Assembly: GCF_002797715.1 (NCBI RefSeq)
Contig: NZ_PGFF01000001.1
Coordinates: forward strand, 2,689,304-2,753,303
Direction: 5' to 3'
DNA from: Diaminobutyricimonas aerilata
GTDB taxonomy: Bacteria; Actinomycetota; Actinomycetes; Actinomycetales; Microbacteriaceae
Length of the DNA: 64,000 bases
Shown: positions 53,957 to 63,303 of the stretch, piece by piece
Layout: the number at the start of each line of letters is the position of its first letter
How positions within the stretch are numbered: position 1 is the stretch's first letter
Translations under genes and position numbers: made by a program
The notes under the pieces: generated by a model
The model's database searches: none
What the model was told of the DNA's origin: nothing
Seen by the model: the letters and a program-made list of their open reading frames with translations, nothing else

Positions 53957-54110
53957 GTCGATCTCCTGTGGGTAAAGAGCGGGGCGGGCTCCCCGCGTTC
54001 TCCCTCCACAGTGGGGCCCGGCTCTCGCAGCGCCTAAGTTCCTGGGTGCCGGCCCGGGTGATTAGGTGAAACGGCGAGCAGAGGAGACACTGCCCCCGTA
54101 CGGAGACGCG

Positions 54111-55022
54111 TCAGGCGCTGTAGCGCACTCCCCAGCTGCCGTGCCAACTCTCCCCCGCATCGAGCCAGATGAGGCTCTGGCCGGAGTTGAGGGCGTTCGG
54201 CGGCGCCGTCATCGGCTCGATCGCGATGGCCGTGCCCTTCCCCCCGCCCTTCGGGAAGATCGGCGTGGTGAACACCTGCACGTAGGGCCAGACGGTGTCG
54301 TCCTGCAGCAGGGAGACCCGCCGTCCGTCGGCCGCCTGAAGCGAGGCGCTCGCGCCGTCGACGGAGGAGACCCCGCCGAACGCGTCGTCGAGGAACGTGC
54401 CGCCGAGCAGCCTGCCGGAGCGGAAGTCGTAGTCGGTGCCCTCGACGGGCACCTCGCCGGTGGGGTTGAGGCGGTCATCCGTCTCGAACCGGGTGCTCGC
54501 GTGCACCGTGAGCACCAGATCCTCGGTGGGCACGCCGCCGATGGTGAAGAACGGGTGGGTGCCGACGGCGTAGGGAGCGCGCGCCTCGGACGCGTTGGTC
54601 ACCCCGTGCGTCACCCGGAGTCCGTCGTCGACGAGTTCGTAGCGCACCGTCGTGTCGAGCAGGAAGGGCCAGCCACGGGTGGGGAACACCGTCGCCGCGA
54701 GCGTGATCGCCTCCGCGGAACGGTCCACCACCTCGTAGGGGCGATCGCGGAGCAGCCCATGGAGGGCGTTGTGCCGGTGGGGCTCGGTGAGGTCGAGCTG
54801 CAGCTCCTCGCCGTCGTGCACCCAGATGCCGTCCTTCACCCGGTTGGGCCACGGCACGAGCACCGCCCCGTTGCTGAACGGCGGACGCACGTCGGGTCCG
54901 AACGGCTCGGTGAGGTCGGTGCCGTCGATCGACAGCTCGCGCAGGGTCGCCCCGACGCCTGCGATGGTGGCGCGGACTCCGCCGCGCTCGAGGGTGTACT
55001 GCTCTCCGGTGACGGCACGCAT
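54111..55022 (-). CDS. galM: Aldose 1-epimerase family protein (galactose mutarotase)
   Basis: A 303-residue beta-sandwich epimerase. VLVPWPNRVKDGIW (about residue 55) and HRHNALHGLLRDRPYEV (about 82, with the substrate-binding His) and VGTHPFFTIGG (about 158, catalytic His) are the GalM markers. It interconverts anomers of galactose or glucose. A TAGGCT box lies six bases before the ATG, inside the end of the DeoR gene, so galM has its own leaderless promoter besides read-through. Confidence 0.92.
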   Translation of the reverse strand: MRAVTGEQYTLERGGVRATIAGVGATLRELSIDGTDLTEPFGPDVRPPFSNGAVLVPWPNRVKDGIWVHDGEELQLDLTEPHRHNALHGLLRDRPYEVVDRSAEAITLAATVFPTRGWPFLLDTTVRYELVDDGLRVTHGVTNASEARAPYAVGTHPFFTIGGVPTEDLVLTVHASTRFETDDRLNPTGEVPVEGTDYDFRSGRLLGGTFLDDAFGGVSSVDGASASLQAADGRRVSLLQDDTVWPYVQVFTTPIFPKGGGKGTAIAIEPMTAPPNALNSGQSLIWLDAGESWHGSWGVRYSA

Positions 55023-55026
55023 GGGG

Positions 55027-55827
55027 TCAGCCTAGCGAGCCGGCCTCGCCCGCGACGAGTACGTCGAGACCCGCTCGTTCGAGGTCGCCGATCACCGCCC
55101 GGGGAGGGTCGCCCCCGGTGACGAGCGTGTCGAACACGGCGAGCGGGGCGACCCCGCCGAGATGGGTGCGGCCGAGCTTGCTCGCGTCGGCGACGAGCAC
55201 GCGCCGTTCGGACCTCGCGACCATCCGTCGCTTGACGTCGGCCTCGGCGAGGTTGATGTTCGTGACGCCGCCCTCGACGTCGACGCCGTTGCACCCGATG
55301 ACGGCGAGATCGGCATGCAGCTGGTCGAGCAGGGTGCCGGCGAGGGGGTCGACGAGGGAGTGCTGCAGCGGTCGCAGGGTGCCGCCGATGACGACGATCC
55401 GGAACCGCGGATGGGCGGGCTCGAGCGCGAGCGCCACGGTGAGTCCGTTGGTGATGACGGTGACGTCCTCGAGCTCCGTGCGCCGCACGAGCGCTTCCGC
55501 CACGGCGAGCGCGGTGGAGCCGACGTCGAGCATGAGGCTGTTGCCCGGGGCGACGAGCGCGGCAGCCGACTCGCCGATCGCGCGCTTGACCGACGCATCC
55601 GTCTGCACCGAGTGCTCGAGGGGCGACTCCGATCGGATGGAGCCGGCCGGCACCGCACCGCCGTGGATGCGCGCGACGGTCCCCTCCCCCTCGAGGCGGG
55701 CGAGATCGGCGCGCACCGTCACCTCGCTCACGCCGAGCAGGATGCTCGCATCAGCGACGCGCAGGAACCCGCGCTCGGCGACCAGCCGCGCCAGCTCGCG
55801 GCGCCGGTCGGAGGCGGGGTCGGGCAT
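55027..55827 (-). CDS. DeoR-family transcriptional regulator
   Basis: 266 residues. The N-terminal helix-turn-helix (RRRELARLVAERGFLRVADA, then GVSEVTVRADLARLE) is followed by a sugar-phosphate-sensing ISOCOT domain (about 75-250) with LMLDVGSTALAVAEAL and VIGCNGVDVEGGVT. DeoR proteins typically sense a phosphorylated sugar. The gene is divergent from galT-galK and just upstream of galM, so it most likely represses galactose genes. AAAGGA lies before its ATG. Confidence 0.92.
   Translation of the reverse strand: MPDPASDRRRELARLVAERGFLRVADASILLGVSEVTVRADLARLEGEGTVARIHGGAVPAGSIRSESPLEHSVQTDASVKRAIGESAAALVAPGNSLMLDVGSTALAVAEALVRRTELEDVTVITNGLTVALALEPAHPRFRIVVIGGTLRPLQHSLVDPLAGTLLDQLHADLAVIGCNGVDVEGGVTNINLAEADVKRRMVARSERRVLVADASKLGRTHLGGVAPLAVFDTLVTGGDPPRAVIGDLERAGLDVLVAGEAGSLG
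55029..55034 (-). promoter_or_regulatory. -10 box TAGGCT of galM
   Basis: TAGGCT, six bases, ATG 55022 on the minus strand. The box lies within the last codons of the DeoR gene. Confidence 0.5.
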
Positions 55828-55857
55828 GCTCGATCCTTTAGGTTCGAAAGCGTCGAT

Positions 55858-55871
55858 TTACGTTATCGTAA
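55858..55871. promoter_or_regulatory. Probable DeoR operator TTACG-TTAT-CGTAA
   Basis: Five-base inverted arms around TTAT, in the 48-base gap between the DeoR gene and galT. It overlaps the likely galT -10 box (TATCGT, 55864-55869), so binding would block transcription directly. Confidence 0.6.
55864..55869 (+). promoter_or_regulatory. -10 box TATCGT of galT-galK
   Basis: TATCGT, six bases, ATG 55876. There is no ribosome site, so the galT mRNA is probably leaderless. The box lies inside the DeoR palindrome. Confidence 0.55.
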
Positions 55872-55875
55872 TGGG

Positions 55876-56981
55876 ATGACCACCGGAGGCATCGTCAAGC
55901 GCGAGAGCCGTCTCGCCGACGGACGCGAGCTGTTCTACTTCGACGACGCGGACACCACCCTTCCCCCCGAGCGCGCGATCGACACCCGCGACCTCGACAC
56001 CCGTCCCGCGACCGCGACCATGCGGCAGGACGTGCTCACCGGCGACTGGATCTCGATCGCCGCCGCGCGGCAGAACCGGGTGTTCCTGCCGCCGGCCCAC
56101 CTCGATCCGCTCGCCCCGGCGACACCCGACAACCCCTCGGAGATCCCGAGCCGCTACGACGTGGCCGTGTTCGAGAACAAGTCGCCCTCGTTCGGTCCCT
56201 CGCTGCCCGAGCCGGGCACCCCGTCGGCGCTCGACGACCTGCGCGAGGTCGGTTTCGAGCGTACCCGCGTCTCCTTCGGCCGCTGCGAGGTCGTGTGCTT
56301 CAGCCCCGAGCACGAGGGGTCCTTCGGCACGCAGACCGTGTCGCGCGCGCGCACCGTGATCGAGGCGTGGGCGGATCGCACGGCCGCGCTCTCCGCGCTG
56401 CCGGGCGTCGAGCAGGTGTTCCCGTTCGAGAACCGCGGCGAGGCGATCGGCGTGACGCTGCACCACCCGCACGGGCAGATCTACTCCTACCCCTACATCA
56501 CCCCGCGCACCGAACGATTGCTCGCCTCGATCGAATCCGTCGGACGCGACCTGTTCGAGCGCATCCTCGAGACCGAACGCGCGGGAGACCGCGTCGTGCT
56601 CTCCGGCGAGCACTGGACCGCGTTCGTGCCGTTCGCCGCCCGCTGGCCGATCGAGGTGCACATGCTGCCGCACCGCCACGTGCCCGACTTCGCCGCGACG
56701 AACGAGGCTGAGCGCGACGAGCTCGCCGTGCTCTACCGCCGCCTGCTGCGCGGCATCGACGCGATGTACGACACGCCCACGCCCTACATCGCCGCGTGGC
56801 ACCAGGCACCGGTGAACGTCGGCCGCGACACCGTGCGGCTCATGCTGCAGGTCACCTCGCCGCGACGCGCGGAGAACAAGCTCAAGTACCTCGCCGGCTC
56901 CGAAGCGGCGATGGGTGCATGGATCGGCGACGTGCCGCCCGAGCAGTCGGCGGCTCTCGTCAGGGAAGGGATCGAGAAGGC

Positions 56982-56985
<4 letters not shown>
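55876..56985 (+). CDS. galT: Galactose-1-phosphate uridylyltransferase
   Basis: 369 residues of the HIT-like GalT family. The N-terminal segment WISIAAARQNRVFLPP and the nucleophile motif HHPHGQIYSYP (about residue 197) are clear. A later HMLPHRHVPDF contributes further active-site histidines. It transfers UMP from UDP-glucose to galactose-1-phosphate in the Leloir pathway. galK follows with a four-base overlap. An out-of-frame ATG at 55871 is not used. Confidence 0.95.
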
Positions 56986-58142
<1,157 letters not shown>

Positions 58143-58168
58143 CCCGCGCCCGAACGCTCCGCCGCGGC

Positions 58169-58174
58169 TAGGCT
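58169..58174 (+). promoter_or_regulatory. -10 box TAGGCT of pxpABC
   Basis: TAGGCT, six bases, ATG 58181, so the 5-oxoprolinase genes do not depend on read-through from galK, which ends 38 bases earlier. Confidence 0.55.
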
Positions 58175-58180
58175 CGCCGC

Positions 58181-58933
58181 ATGACCACGGTCGACCTCAA
58201 CAGCGACCTCGGCGAATCGTTCGGCGACGTGCGCGTCGGCGACGACGCCGCCATGTTCCCGCTCGTGACGAGTGCGAATCTCGCGTGCGGATTCCACGGC
58301 GGCGACCCGGTGACGATGCTCGACTCCTGCTGGCTGGCGTTCGAGCACAGCGTGACCATCGGCGCCCATCCGTCGTACCGCGACCTCGAGGGCTTCGGCC
58401 GTCGCGCACAGGAGCGCACGTGGCGCGAGCTGTACGCCGAGGTGCTGTACCAGGTGGCTGCGCTCATGACGATGGGACCGACCTCGGGTGGATCGGTGAA
58501 GTACATCAAGCCGCACGGCGCCCTGTACAACCGCGTGATGGTCGACCCCGAGCAGGCGGAACCGGTCGCGGCGGTGGCGCGCAACCTGCAGCTGCCGCTG
58601 CTGGGGCTCGCCGGCTCGGCCCTGCACCGTGCCGCCGAGAGCATGGCGGTGCGGTTCGTGCGCGAGGCCTTCGTCGATCGCGCGTACGCCCCCGACGGCA
58701 CCCTCGTGCCGCGCTCGGAACCCGGCGCGGTGTTGACGGATGCGGCGGCGGTCGCGGACCGGGCGCTGCGGATGGTGCGGGAGGGCACGGTCGAGGCGAT
58801 CGACGGCACCGTCATCCGGGTGGAGGTCGATTCGCTGTGCGTCCACGGTGACTCCCCGCACGCGGTCGAGATGACCCGGGCCGTGCGGGATCGCCTGCTC
58901 GGAGCGGGCGTCGAGCTGCGGGCCTTCGCGTGA
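58181..58933 (+). CDS. pxpA: 5-oxoprolinase subunit A (LamB/YcsF family)
   Basis: 250 residues with the family N-terminus DLNSDLGESFG (residues 5-15), ANLACGFHGGDPVTM (about 37) and VKYIKPHGALYN (about 107). With PxpB and PxpC it opens 5-oxoproline to glutamate using ATP, recycling a damage product of glutamine and glutathione-like compounds. GTGA overlap with pxpB. Confidence 0.95.
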   Translation: MTTVDLNSDLGESFGDVRVGDDAAMFPLVTSANLACGFHGGDPVTMLDSCWLAFEHSVTIGAHPSYRDLEGFGRRAQERTWRELYAEVLYQVAALMTMGPTSGGSVKYIKPHGALYNRVMVDPEQAEPVAAVARNLQLPLLGLAGSALHRAAESMAVRFVREAFVDRAYAPDGTLVPRSEPGAVLTDAAAVADRALRMVREGTVEAIDGTVIRVEVDSLCVHGDSPHAVEMTRAVRDRLLGAGVELRAFA

Positions 58934-59547
58934 CCGTGCAGGTGCTGCCGTTCGGGGAGACGGCCGTGCTCGTCGAGTACCCGGACCTGCCCGCCGCGCT
59001 GCGCGCCTACCGCGGCCTGGCGACCTCCACGCCCCGGGGAGTGGTCGATCTGGTGCCGGCGGCGCGCACCGTGCTCGTGCGCTTCGATCCGACGATGCTC
59101 GGCACCCGCGCGGTCACCCGATGGGTTCTCGACACGGCGCCGGTCGCCGTCGAGAGCGCGGTCGAGCAACCGATCGTCGTGCCGGTCACCTACGACGGCG
59201 CCGACCTCGAGTCGACCGCGGAGACGCTCGGGCTCGGTGCCGACGAACTCGTCCGTCGCCACACGACCGCGACCTGGACGAGCGCGTTCATCGGCTTCGC
59301 CCCCGGATTCGCCTATCTCGTGGCGCACGACCTCGACCTCGCCGTGCCCCGCCGTGCGACGTCGCGGGAGCGGGTGCCCGCCGGGTCGGTGGCCCTCGCG
59401 GGAGCGTTCAGCGGCGTCTATCCGCGCGAGTCCCCCGGCGGCTGGCAGCTCATCGGGCGCACCGACGTCGACCTCTGGAACACGGAACGCACCCCGCCCG
59501 CCCTGCTCGCCCCCGGCGTGCGCGTGCGCTTCGAGGCCGTCGGATGA
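58930..59547 (+). CDS. pxpB: 5-oxoprolinase subunit B (KipI family)
   Basis: 205 residues from GTG 58930. KipI-family motifs are FIGFAPGFAYL (about residue 120) and VPAGSVALAGAFSGVYPRES-like segments (about 150-170), with GWQLIGRT near the end. It overlaps both neighbours by four bases. In older annotation such proteins were called allophanate hydrolase subunit 1. Confidence 0.94.
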   Translation: MTVQVLPFGETAVLVEYPDLPAALRAYRGLATSTPRGVVDLVPAARTVLVRFDPTMLGTRAVTRWVLDTAPVAVESAVEQPIVVPVTYDGADLESTAETLGLGADELVRRHTTATWTSAFIGFAPGFAYLVAHDLDLAVPRRATSRERVPAGSVALAGAFSGVYPRESPGGWQLIGRTDVDLWNTERTPPALLAPGVRVRFEAVG

Positions 59548-60416
59548 GCCGGCTCGAGGTGATCGCTCCGGGCGCCTCCGCGCTCGTGCAGGACCTCGGC
59601 CGGCCGGGGCTCGCGCACCTCGGCGTGGGCGCCGCCGGTGCGGCGGACCGGGCGGCGCACGCCCTCGCGGACCGTCTCGTCGGGAACCCGCCGGAGGCGG
59701 CGACGCTCGAGATCGCGGTCGGCGGCGCACGGCTGAGGTTCCCCGACGGCGCGTGGATCGCCGTCACGGGCGCCTGGGGGCCGCTGACCATCGACGGGAT
59801 GCCGCTCGAACCGCACACCGCGACCCGCGTGTCCGCCGAAGCGGTCGTCGACCTGCCCCTCGCGACCCACGGCATCCGCTACGTGCTCGCGGTGCGGGGC
59901 GGCATCGACGTCCCCGTCGTGCTCGGATCGCGCTCCCGCGACACCCTCGCCGCGCTCGGACCGGCGCCGCTCGCCGCCGGGGACGTGCTGCCCATCGGGC
60001 CGGAACCCGCGACCCCAGTGCCCGTCGTCGACCTCGTGCCGGTGGACCCGCCCACCCTCGGAACGATCGACCTCGTCGTGCATCCGGGGCCCCGTCTCGA
60101 CTGGTTCGCGCCCGACACGTGGCGTCGGTTGCTCGAGCAGGAGTGGACGGTGTCCGCTCGTTCCGACCGCACGGGCGTTCGACTCGAGGGCGCACCGCTC
60201 GAACGATCCCGATCGGGCGAGCTGCCGAGCGAGGGCATGCTGCCCGGGGCGATCCAGGTCTCCCCCGATGGCGCCCCCACCGTGCTCGGCGTGGACGGAC
60301 CGGTCACCGGCGGGTACCCCGTGGTCGCCGTGGTCACGTCCCACGCGCTCGACCGCCTCGCGCAAGCGCGACCCGGCCAGCGCATCCGCTTCGTCGGCGC
60401 GGCACTGCACGTCTGA
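59544..60416 (+). CDS. pxpC: 5-oxoprolinase subunit C (KipA family)
   Basis: 290 residues starting MSRLEVIAPGASALVQDLGR, the usual N-terminus of the KipA/biotin-dependent carboxyltransferase-like fold. Further motifs are LAVRGGIDVPVVLGSRSRDT (about residue 114) and the C-terminal VLGVDGPVTGGYPVVAVV. It forms the catalytic complex with PxpA and PxpB and is the last gene of the operon. Confidence 0.94.
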   Translation: MSRLEVIAPGASALVQDLGRPGLAHLGVGAAGAADRAAHALADRLVGNPPEAATLEIAVGGARLRFPDGAWIAVTGAWGPLTIDGMPLEPHTATRVSAEAVVDLPLATHGIRYVLAVRGGIDVPVVLGSRSRDTLAALGPAPLAAGDVLPIGPEPATPVPVVDLVPVDPPTLGTIDLVVHPGPRLDWFAPDTWRRLLEQEWTVSARSDRTGVRLEGAPLERSRSGELPSEGMLPGAIQVSPDGAPTVLGVDGPVTGGYPVVAVVTSHALDRLAQARPGQRIRFVGAALHV

Positions 60417-60483
60417 GCGGGAGTCATCCCACGGTAGGGGGTGATGGCGACCCAGGGGTGACGCGCCGGCGCGAGCCCGTCCG

Positions 60484-60489
60484 TAGCTT
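60484..60489 (+). promoter_or_regulatory. -10 box TAGCTT of the DedA gene
   Basis: TAGCTT, six bases, ATG 60496. The flanking sequence CCGTAGCTTCGG is nearly the same as CCGTAGTTTCGG in front of the histidine kinase gene. Confidence 0.55.
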
Positions 60490-60495
60490 CGGATC

Positions 60496-61176
60496 ATGGA
60501 GCTGCTCACCGACGCCATCCTCGCCATCGCACAGTCCCCCTGGGTCCTGATCGCGATCGTCGGGATCTGCCTGATCGACGGATTCTTCCCGCCCGTGCCG
60601 AGCGAGACGCTCGTCGTGGCGACGGCCGCCGTCGCCGCCGCGGCCGGCAACCCGCTGCTCATCGTCGGCATCGTGCTCGCCGCGGCGCTCGGCGCCGTCA
60701 TCGGCGACAACATCGCGTACTCGCTCGGCCGTGCGGTCGGCGTCGAACGCTGGCGGTGGATGCGCACCGACCGGGTGCGCGCGGTCGTCGAGTGGGCCCG
60801 GCGAGGGCTGCACCGCCGCACCGCGGCGCTCGTGCTCACCGCGCGCTACATCCCCGTCGGTCGCATCGCCGTGAACATGACCGCCGGCGCGACCGGCCTG
60901 CCGCGCCGCCGGTTCCTGCCCCTCACGGTGCTCGCCGGCATCTCGTGGGCGGTGTACTCCACGGGCATCGGCGTGCTCGCCGGCGTGTGGCTCAAGGAGA
61001 ACCCGCTGCTCGGTGCCGCGATCGGTGTCGTCATCGCGATCGCGCTCGGTCTCGTCATCGACCGCGTCGGCGAGCGCCGCACGCGGCGACGTGCCGAGCG
61101 GGAGCGGCTCGAGGAATGCGACGAGCGGGACGGGCACGCCGACTCGGGTCCGCTCCCCGTCTACGTCGCGTACTGA
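60496..61176 (+). CDS. DedA-family membrane protein
   Basis: 226 residues with about five hydrophobic segments. DGFFPPVPSETLVVATAAVA (about residue 31) is the DedA hallmark with a conserved Glu, and FLPLTVLAGISWAVYSTGIG and ARYIPVGRIAVNMTAG complete the core (Arg and Gly-rich re-entrant loops). DedA proteins move lipid carriers such as undecaprenyl phosphate across the membrane. The tail is highly charged (RRTRRRAERERLEECDERD). Confidence 0.9.
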   Translation: MELLTDAILAIAQSPWVLIAIVGICLIDGFFPPVPSETLVVATAAVAAAAGNPLLIVGIVLAAALGAVIGDNIAYSLGRAVGVERWRWMRTDRVRAVVEWARRGLHRRTAALVLTARYIPVGRIAVNMTAGATGLPRRRFLPLTVLAGISWAVYSTGIGVLAGVWLKENPLLGAAIGVVIAIALGLVIDRVGERRTRRRAERERLEECDERDGHADSGPLPVYVAY

Positions 61177-61240
61177 CCCGTACTGCCGTAGGGGTCGGGA
61201 ATCGCTCCGCCGGTCGATGACGCGGACGCCGTCCACGCCG

Positions 61241-61246
61241 TAGTTT
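61241..61246 (+). promoter_or_regulatory. -10 box TAGTTT of the two-component operon
   Basis: TAGTTT, six bases, ATG 61253, again without a ribosome site. It matches the DedA promoter closely over 12 bases. Confidence 0.55.
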
Positions 61247-61252
61247 CGGGGT

Positions 61253-62449
61253 ATGACAGCTCACGACAGTGCGGCCCGGCCCGCCATCGACCCGTGGTGG
61301 TGGGTCGCGACCGGGGCCCTCGCGATCGGTTTCGCGTCCGTCGACATCCCGATGCTCGCGGTGATGTACGAGGTCCCTCTGCTGCTCGCGTTCGTGATCG
61401 GCATCGCCTACGGAGGCGCGCTGCCCCTCTCGCTGCTGCGCCCCCGGGTGTCCGCCGCCGCCGTCGTCGCGGCGAGCGCCGCCGTCATCGTCACCGGAGC
61501 GAACCCGCTCGGGGCGCCCTGGCCGATCCCGGTCGTCACCCTGTTGAGCGTGCACGCCCTCATCGCCGTGATCACCCTCCGCGGGTCGTGGCGGCTCGGC
61601 CTCATCATCCTCGGTGCCGTCGCCGCGGTCGGAGTGCTCGCCGTGTTGGGTGCGCCCGACGACGCGGCGCTCGGGATCGGCGTCAACGTGATCGTGTTCG
61701 TCGGAACCGGTGCCGTCGTCTTCGGAACGGCCCTCGCGATCACCCAGCGCGCCGTGCTCGCCCGCGAACTCGCCACGGCACGCCGCGCCGCGGACGACGA
61801 ACACGAGCGGCGGATGATCGTGGAGGAACGTTCGCGCATCGCCCGCGACCTGCACGACATCGTCGCCCACAGCATGTCCGTCGTACACATGCAGGCCGGT
61901 TCGGCGCCGTACCGGCACCCGCAGATGGACGACGCCGTGCGCGAGGAGTTCGCCGCGATCGCCGGCACCGCCCGCGGCGCGCTCACCGAGATGCGCTCGA
62001 TGCTCGGGCTGCTGCGCGGCGACGACGACGCCGCGCACACCGCACCGCAGCCCGGGGTGAACCGCATCCCAGAGCTCATCGAGCAGGCGGAGCGGGCGGG
62101 CGTGCCCGTCGACCTCACGGTGGGAGCCGACGTCGCCGAACTGCCCGCGTCGCTGCAGCTCATCGCCTACCGCATCGTGCAGGAGGGCCTCGCGAACGTC
62201 GTGCGGCACGCGCCGGGCGCCCGCACCACCGTGCGCGTCACGGTCGGGCACGGCACCCTCACGGTCACGGTTGTGAACGACCGTCCCGCCGCGGCCGTGA
62301 CGCCGGTCGACGAAGGCGGTCACGGGGTCGCCGGGATGCGCGAGCGGGCGGCCGCCGCCGGCGGAACGTTCTCGAGCGGACCGACCGCGACGGGCGGCTT
62401 CCACGTGGTCGCGGAGCTGCCGCTCACTCCCGCTACGGTGATCGCGTGA
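61253..62449 (+). CDS. NarL-type sensor histidine kinase
   Basis: 398 residues. About five hydrophobic N-terminal helices (residues 13-165) with almost no outside loops are followed by the HisKA_3 box IARDLHDIVAHSMSVVHMQ (phospho-His near residue 202). The HATPase ends with GGHGVAGMRERAAAAGGTF (about 360). Kinases of this class often sense membrane stress or antibiotics. The gene overlaps the response regulator by four bases (GTGA). Confidence 0.92.
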   Translation: MTAHDSAARPAIDPWWWVATGALAIGFASVDIPMLAVMYEVPLLLAFVIGIAYGGALPLSLLRPRVSAAAVVAASAAVIVTGANPLGAPWPIPVVTLLSVHALIAVITLRGSWRLGLIILGAVAAVGVLAVLGAPDDAALGIGVNVIVFVGTGAVVFGTALAITQRAVLARELATARRAADDEHERRMIVEERSRIARDLHDIVAHSMSVVHMQAGSAPYRHPQMDDAVREEFAAIAGTARGALTEMRSMLGLLRGDDDAAHTAPQPGVNRIPELIEQAERAGVPVDLTVGADVAELPASLQLIAYRIVQEGLANVVRHAPGARTTVRVTVGHGTLTVTVVNDRPAAAVTPVDEGGHGVAGMRERAAAAGGTFSSGPTATGGFHVVAELPLTPATVIA

Positions 62450-63120
62450 GCATCCGCGCCCTCGTCGTCGACGACCAGCCGATGATCCGCGCCGGCATCA
62501 GTGCGATCCTCGCCGCCCAGCCCGACATCACGATCGCCGGCGAGGCCGCCGACGGGGCCGAGGGCGTGCGTCTCGCACGTCGACTGACGCCGGACATCGT
62601 GCTCATGGACGTGCGCATGCCCGTGATGAACGGACTCGACGCCGCCCGGGAACTGCTCGCGCCGGGACCGGTCACGCCGCCGAAGGTGCTCATGCTCACG
62701 ACGTTCGACATCGACGACTACGTCTACGACGCGTTGCGCGCGGGGGCGAGCGGGTTCCTGCTCAAGGACGTGCCGCCGGATGACCTCGTCGCCGCCGTGC
62801 GGACGGTCGCCGCGGGCGAGGCGCTGCTCGATCCGCGCGTCACCCGCCGGCTGATCGAGAACTTCGTGAGCGCGCAACCCGCCCCGCCCGCGTCGACGGC
62901 CCGGGTGGACCAGCTCACCGATCGTGAGCGGGAGGTGTTCGTGCTCATGGCGCGCGGGTACTCCAACACCGAGATCGCTGCGGAACTGTTCATCGCCGAG
63001 CAGACGACGAAGACGCACGTCAGCCGCATCCTCGCCAAACTGCAGTTGCGCGATCGCGTGCACGCCGTCGTGCTCGGCTACGAGACCGGTCTCGTCACCC
63101 CCGGATCCAACCCGGTCTGA
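62446..63120 (+). CDS. NarL/LuxR-family response regulator
   Basis: 224 residues from GTG 62446. The receiver has VVDDQPM, the phosphorylated Asp in DIVLMDVRMPVMNG (about residue 51), Thr in MLTTFD and Lys in FLLKDVPPDD. The LuxR helix-turn-helix (about 155-210) is LTDREREVFVLMARGYSNTE with KTHVSRILAKLQLRDR. It is the partner of the kinase just upstream. Targets are unknown. The DedA gene may be one, given the similar promoter. Confidence 0.93.
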   Translation: MSIRALVVDDQPMIRAGISAILAAQPDITIAGEAADGAEGVRLARRLTPDIVLMDVRMPVMNGLDAARELLAPGPVTPPKVLMLTTFDIDDYVYDALRAGASGFLLKDVPPDDLVAAVRTVAAGEALLDPRVTRRLIENFVSAQPAPPASTARVDQLTDREREVFVLMARGYSNTEIAAELFIAEQTTKTHVSRILAKLQLRDRVHAVVLGYETGLVTPGSNPV

Positions 63121-63260
63121 CCGCGCCCCGTGTGCACTGCCGCCCGCGGCGGAGTTCCCCACGTCGCGCGCCAGTTACGTCGTGCCGCGCCGATCTCTTC
63201 TGCCGCGCACCGGCGGATCTGTAGCGCGACCGAAATTCGAGCGCCGTCCGAGCATGACGA

Positions 63261-63290
63261 AGGGGGCGGATGCCGCGGCATCCGCCCCCT
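63261..63290. terminator. Hairpin between the response regulator and the surface-protein gene
   Basis: AGGGGGCGGATGCC (63261-63274) is complementary to GGCATCCGCCCCCT (63277-63290), with two bases between them. It lies between two convergent genes. The stretch 63121-63260 shows nothing recognisable. Confidence 0.8.
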
Positions 63291-63303
63291 CACCGTCATC
63301 CGG

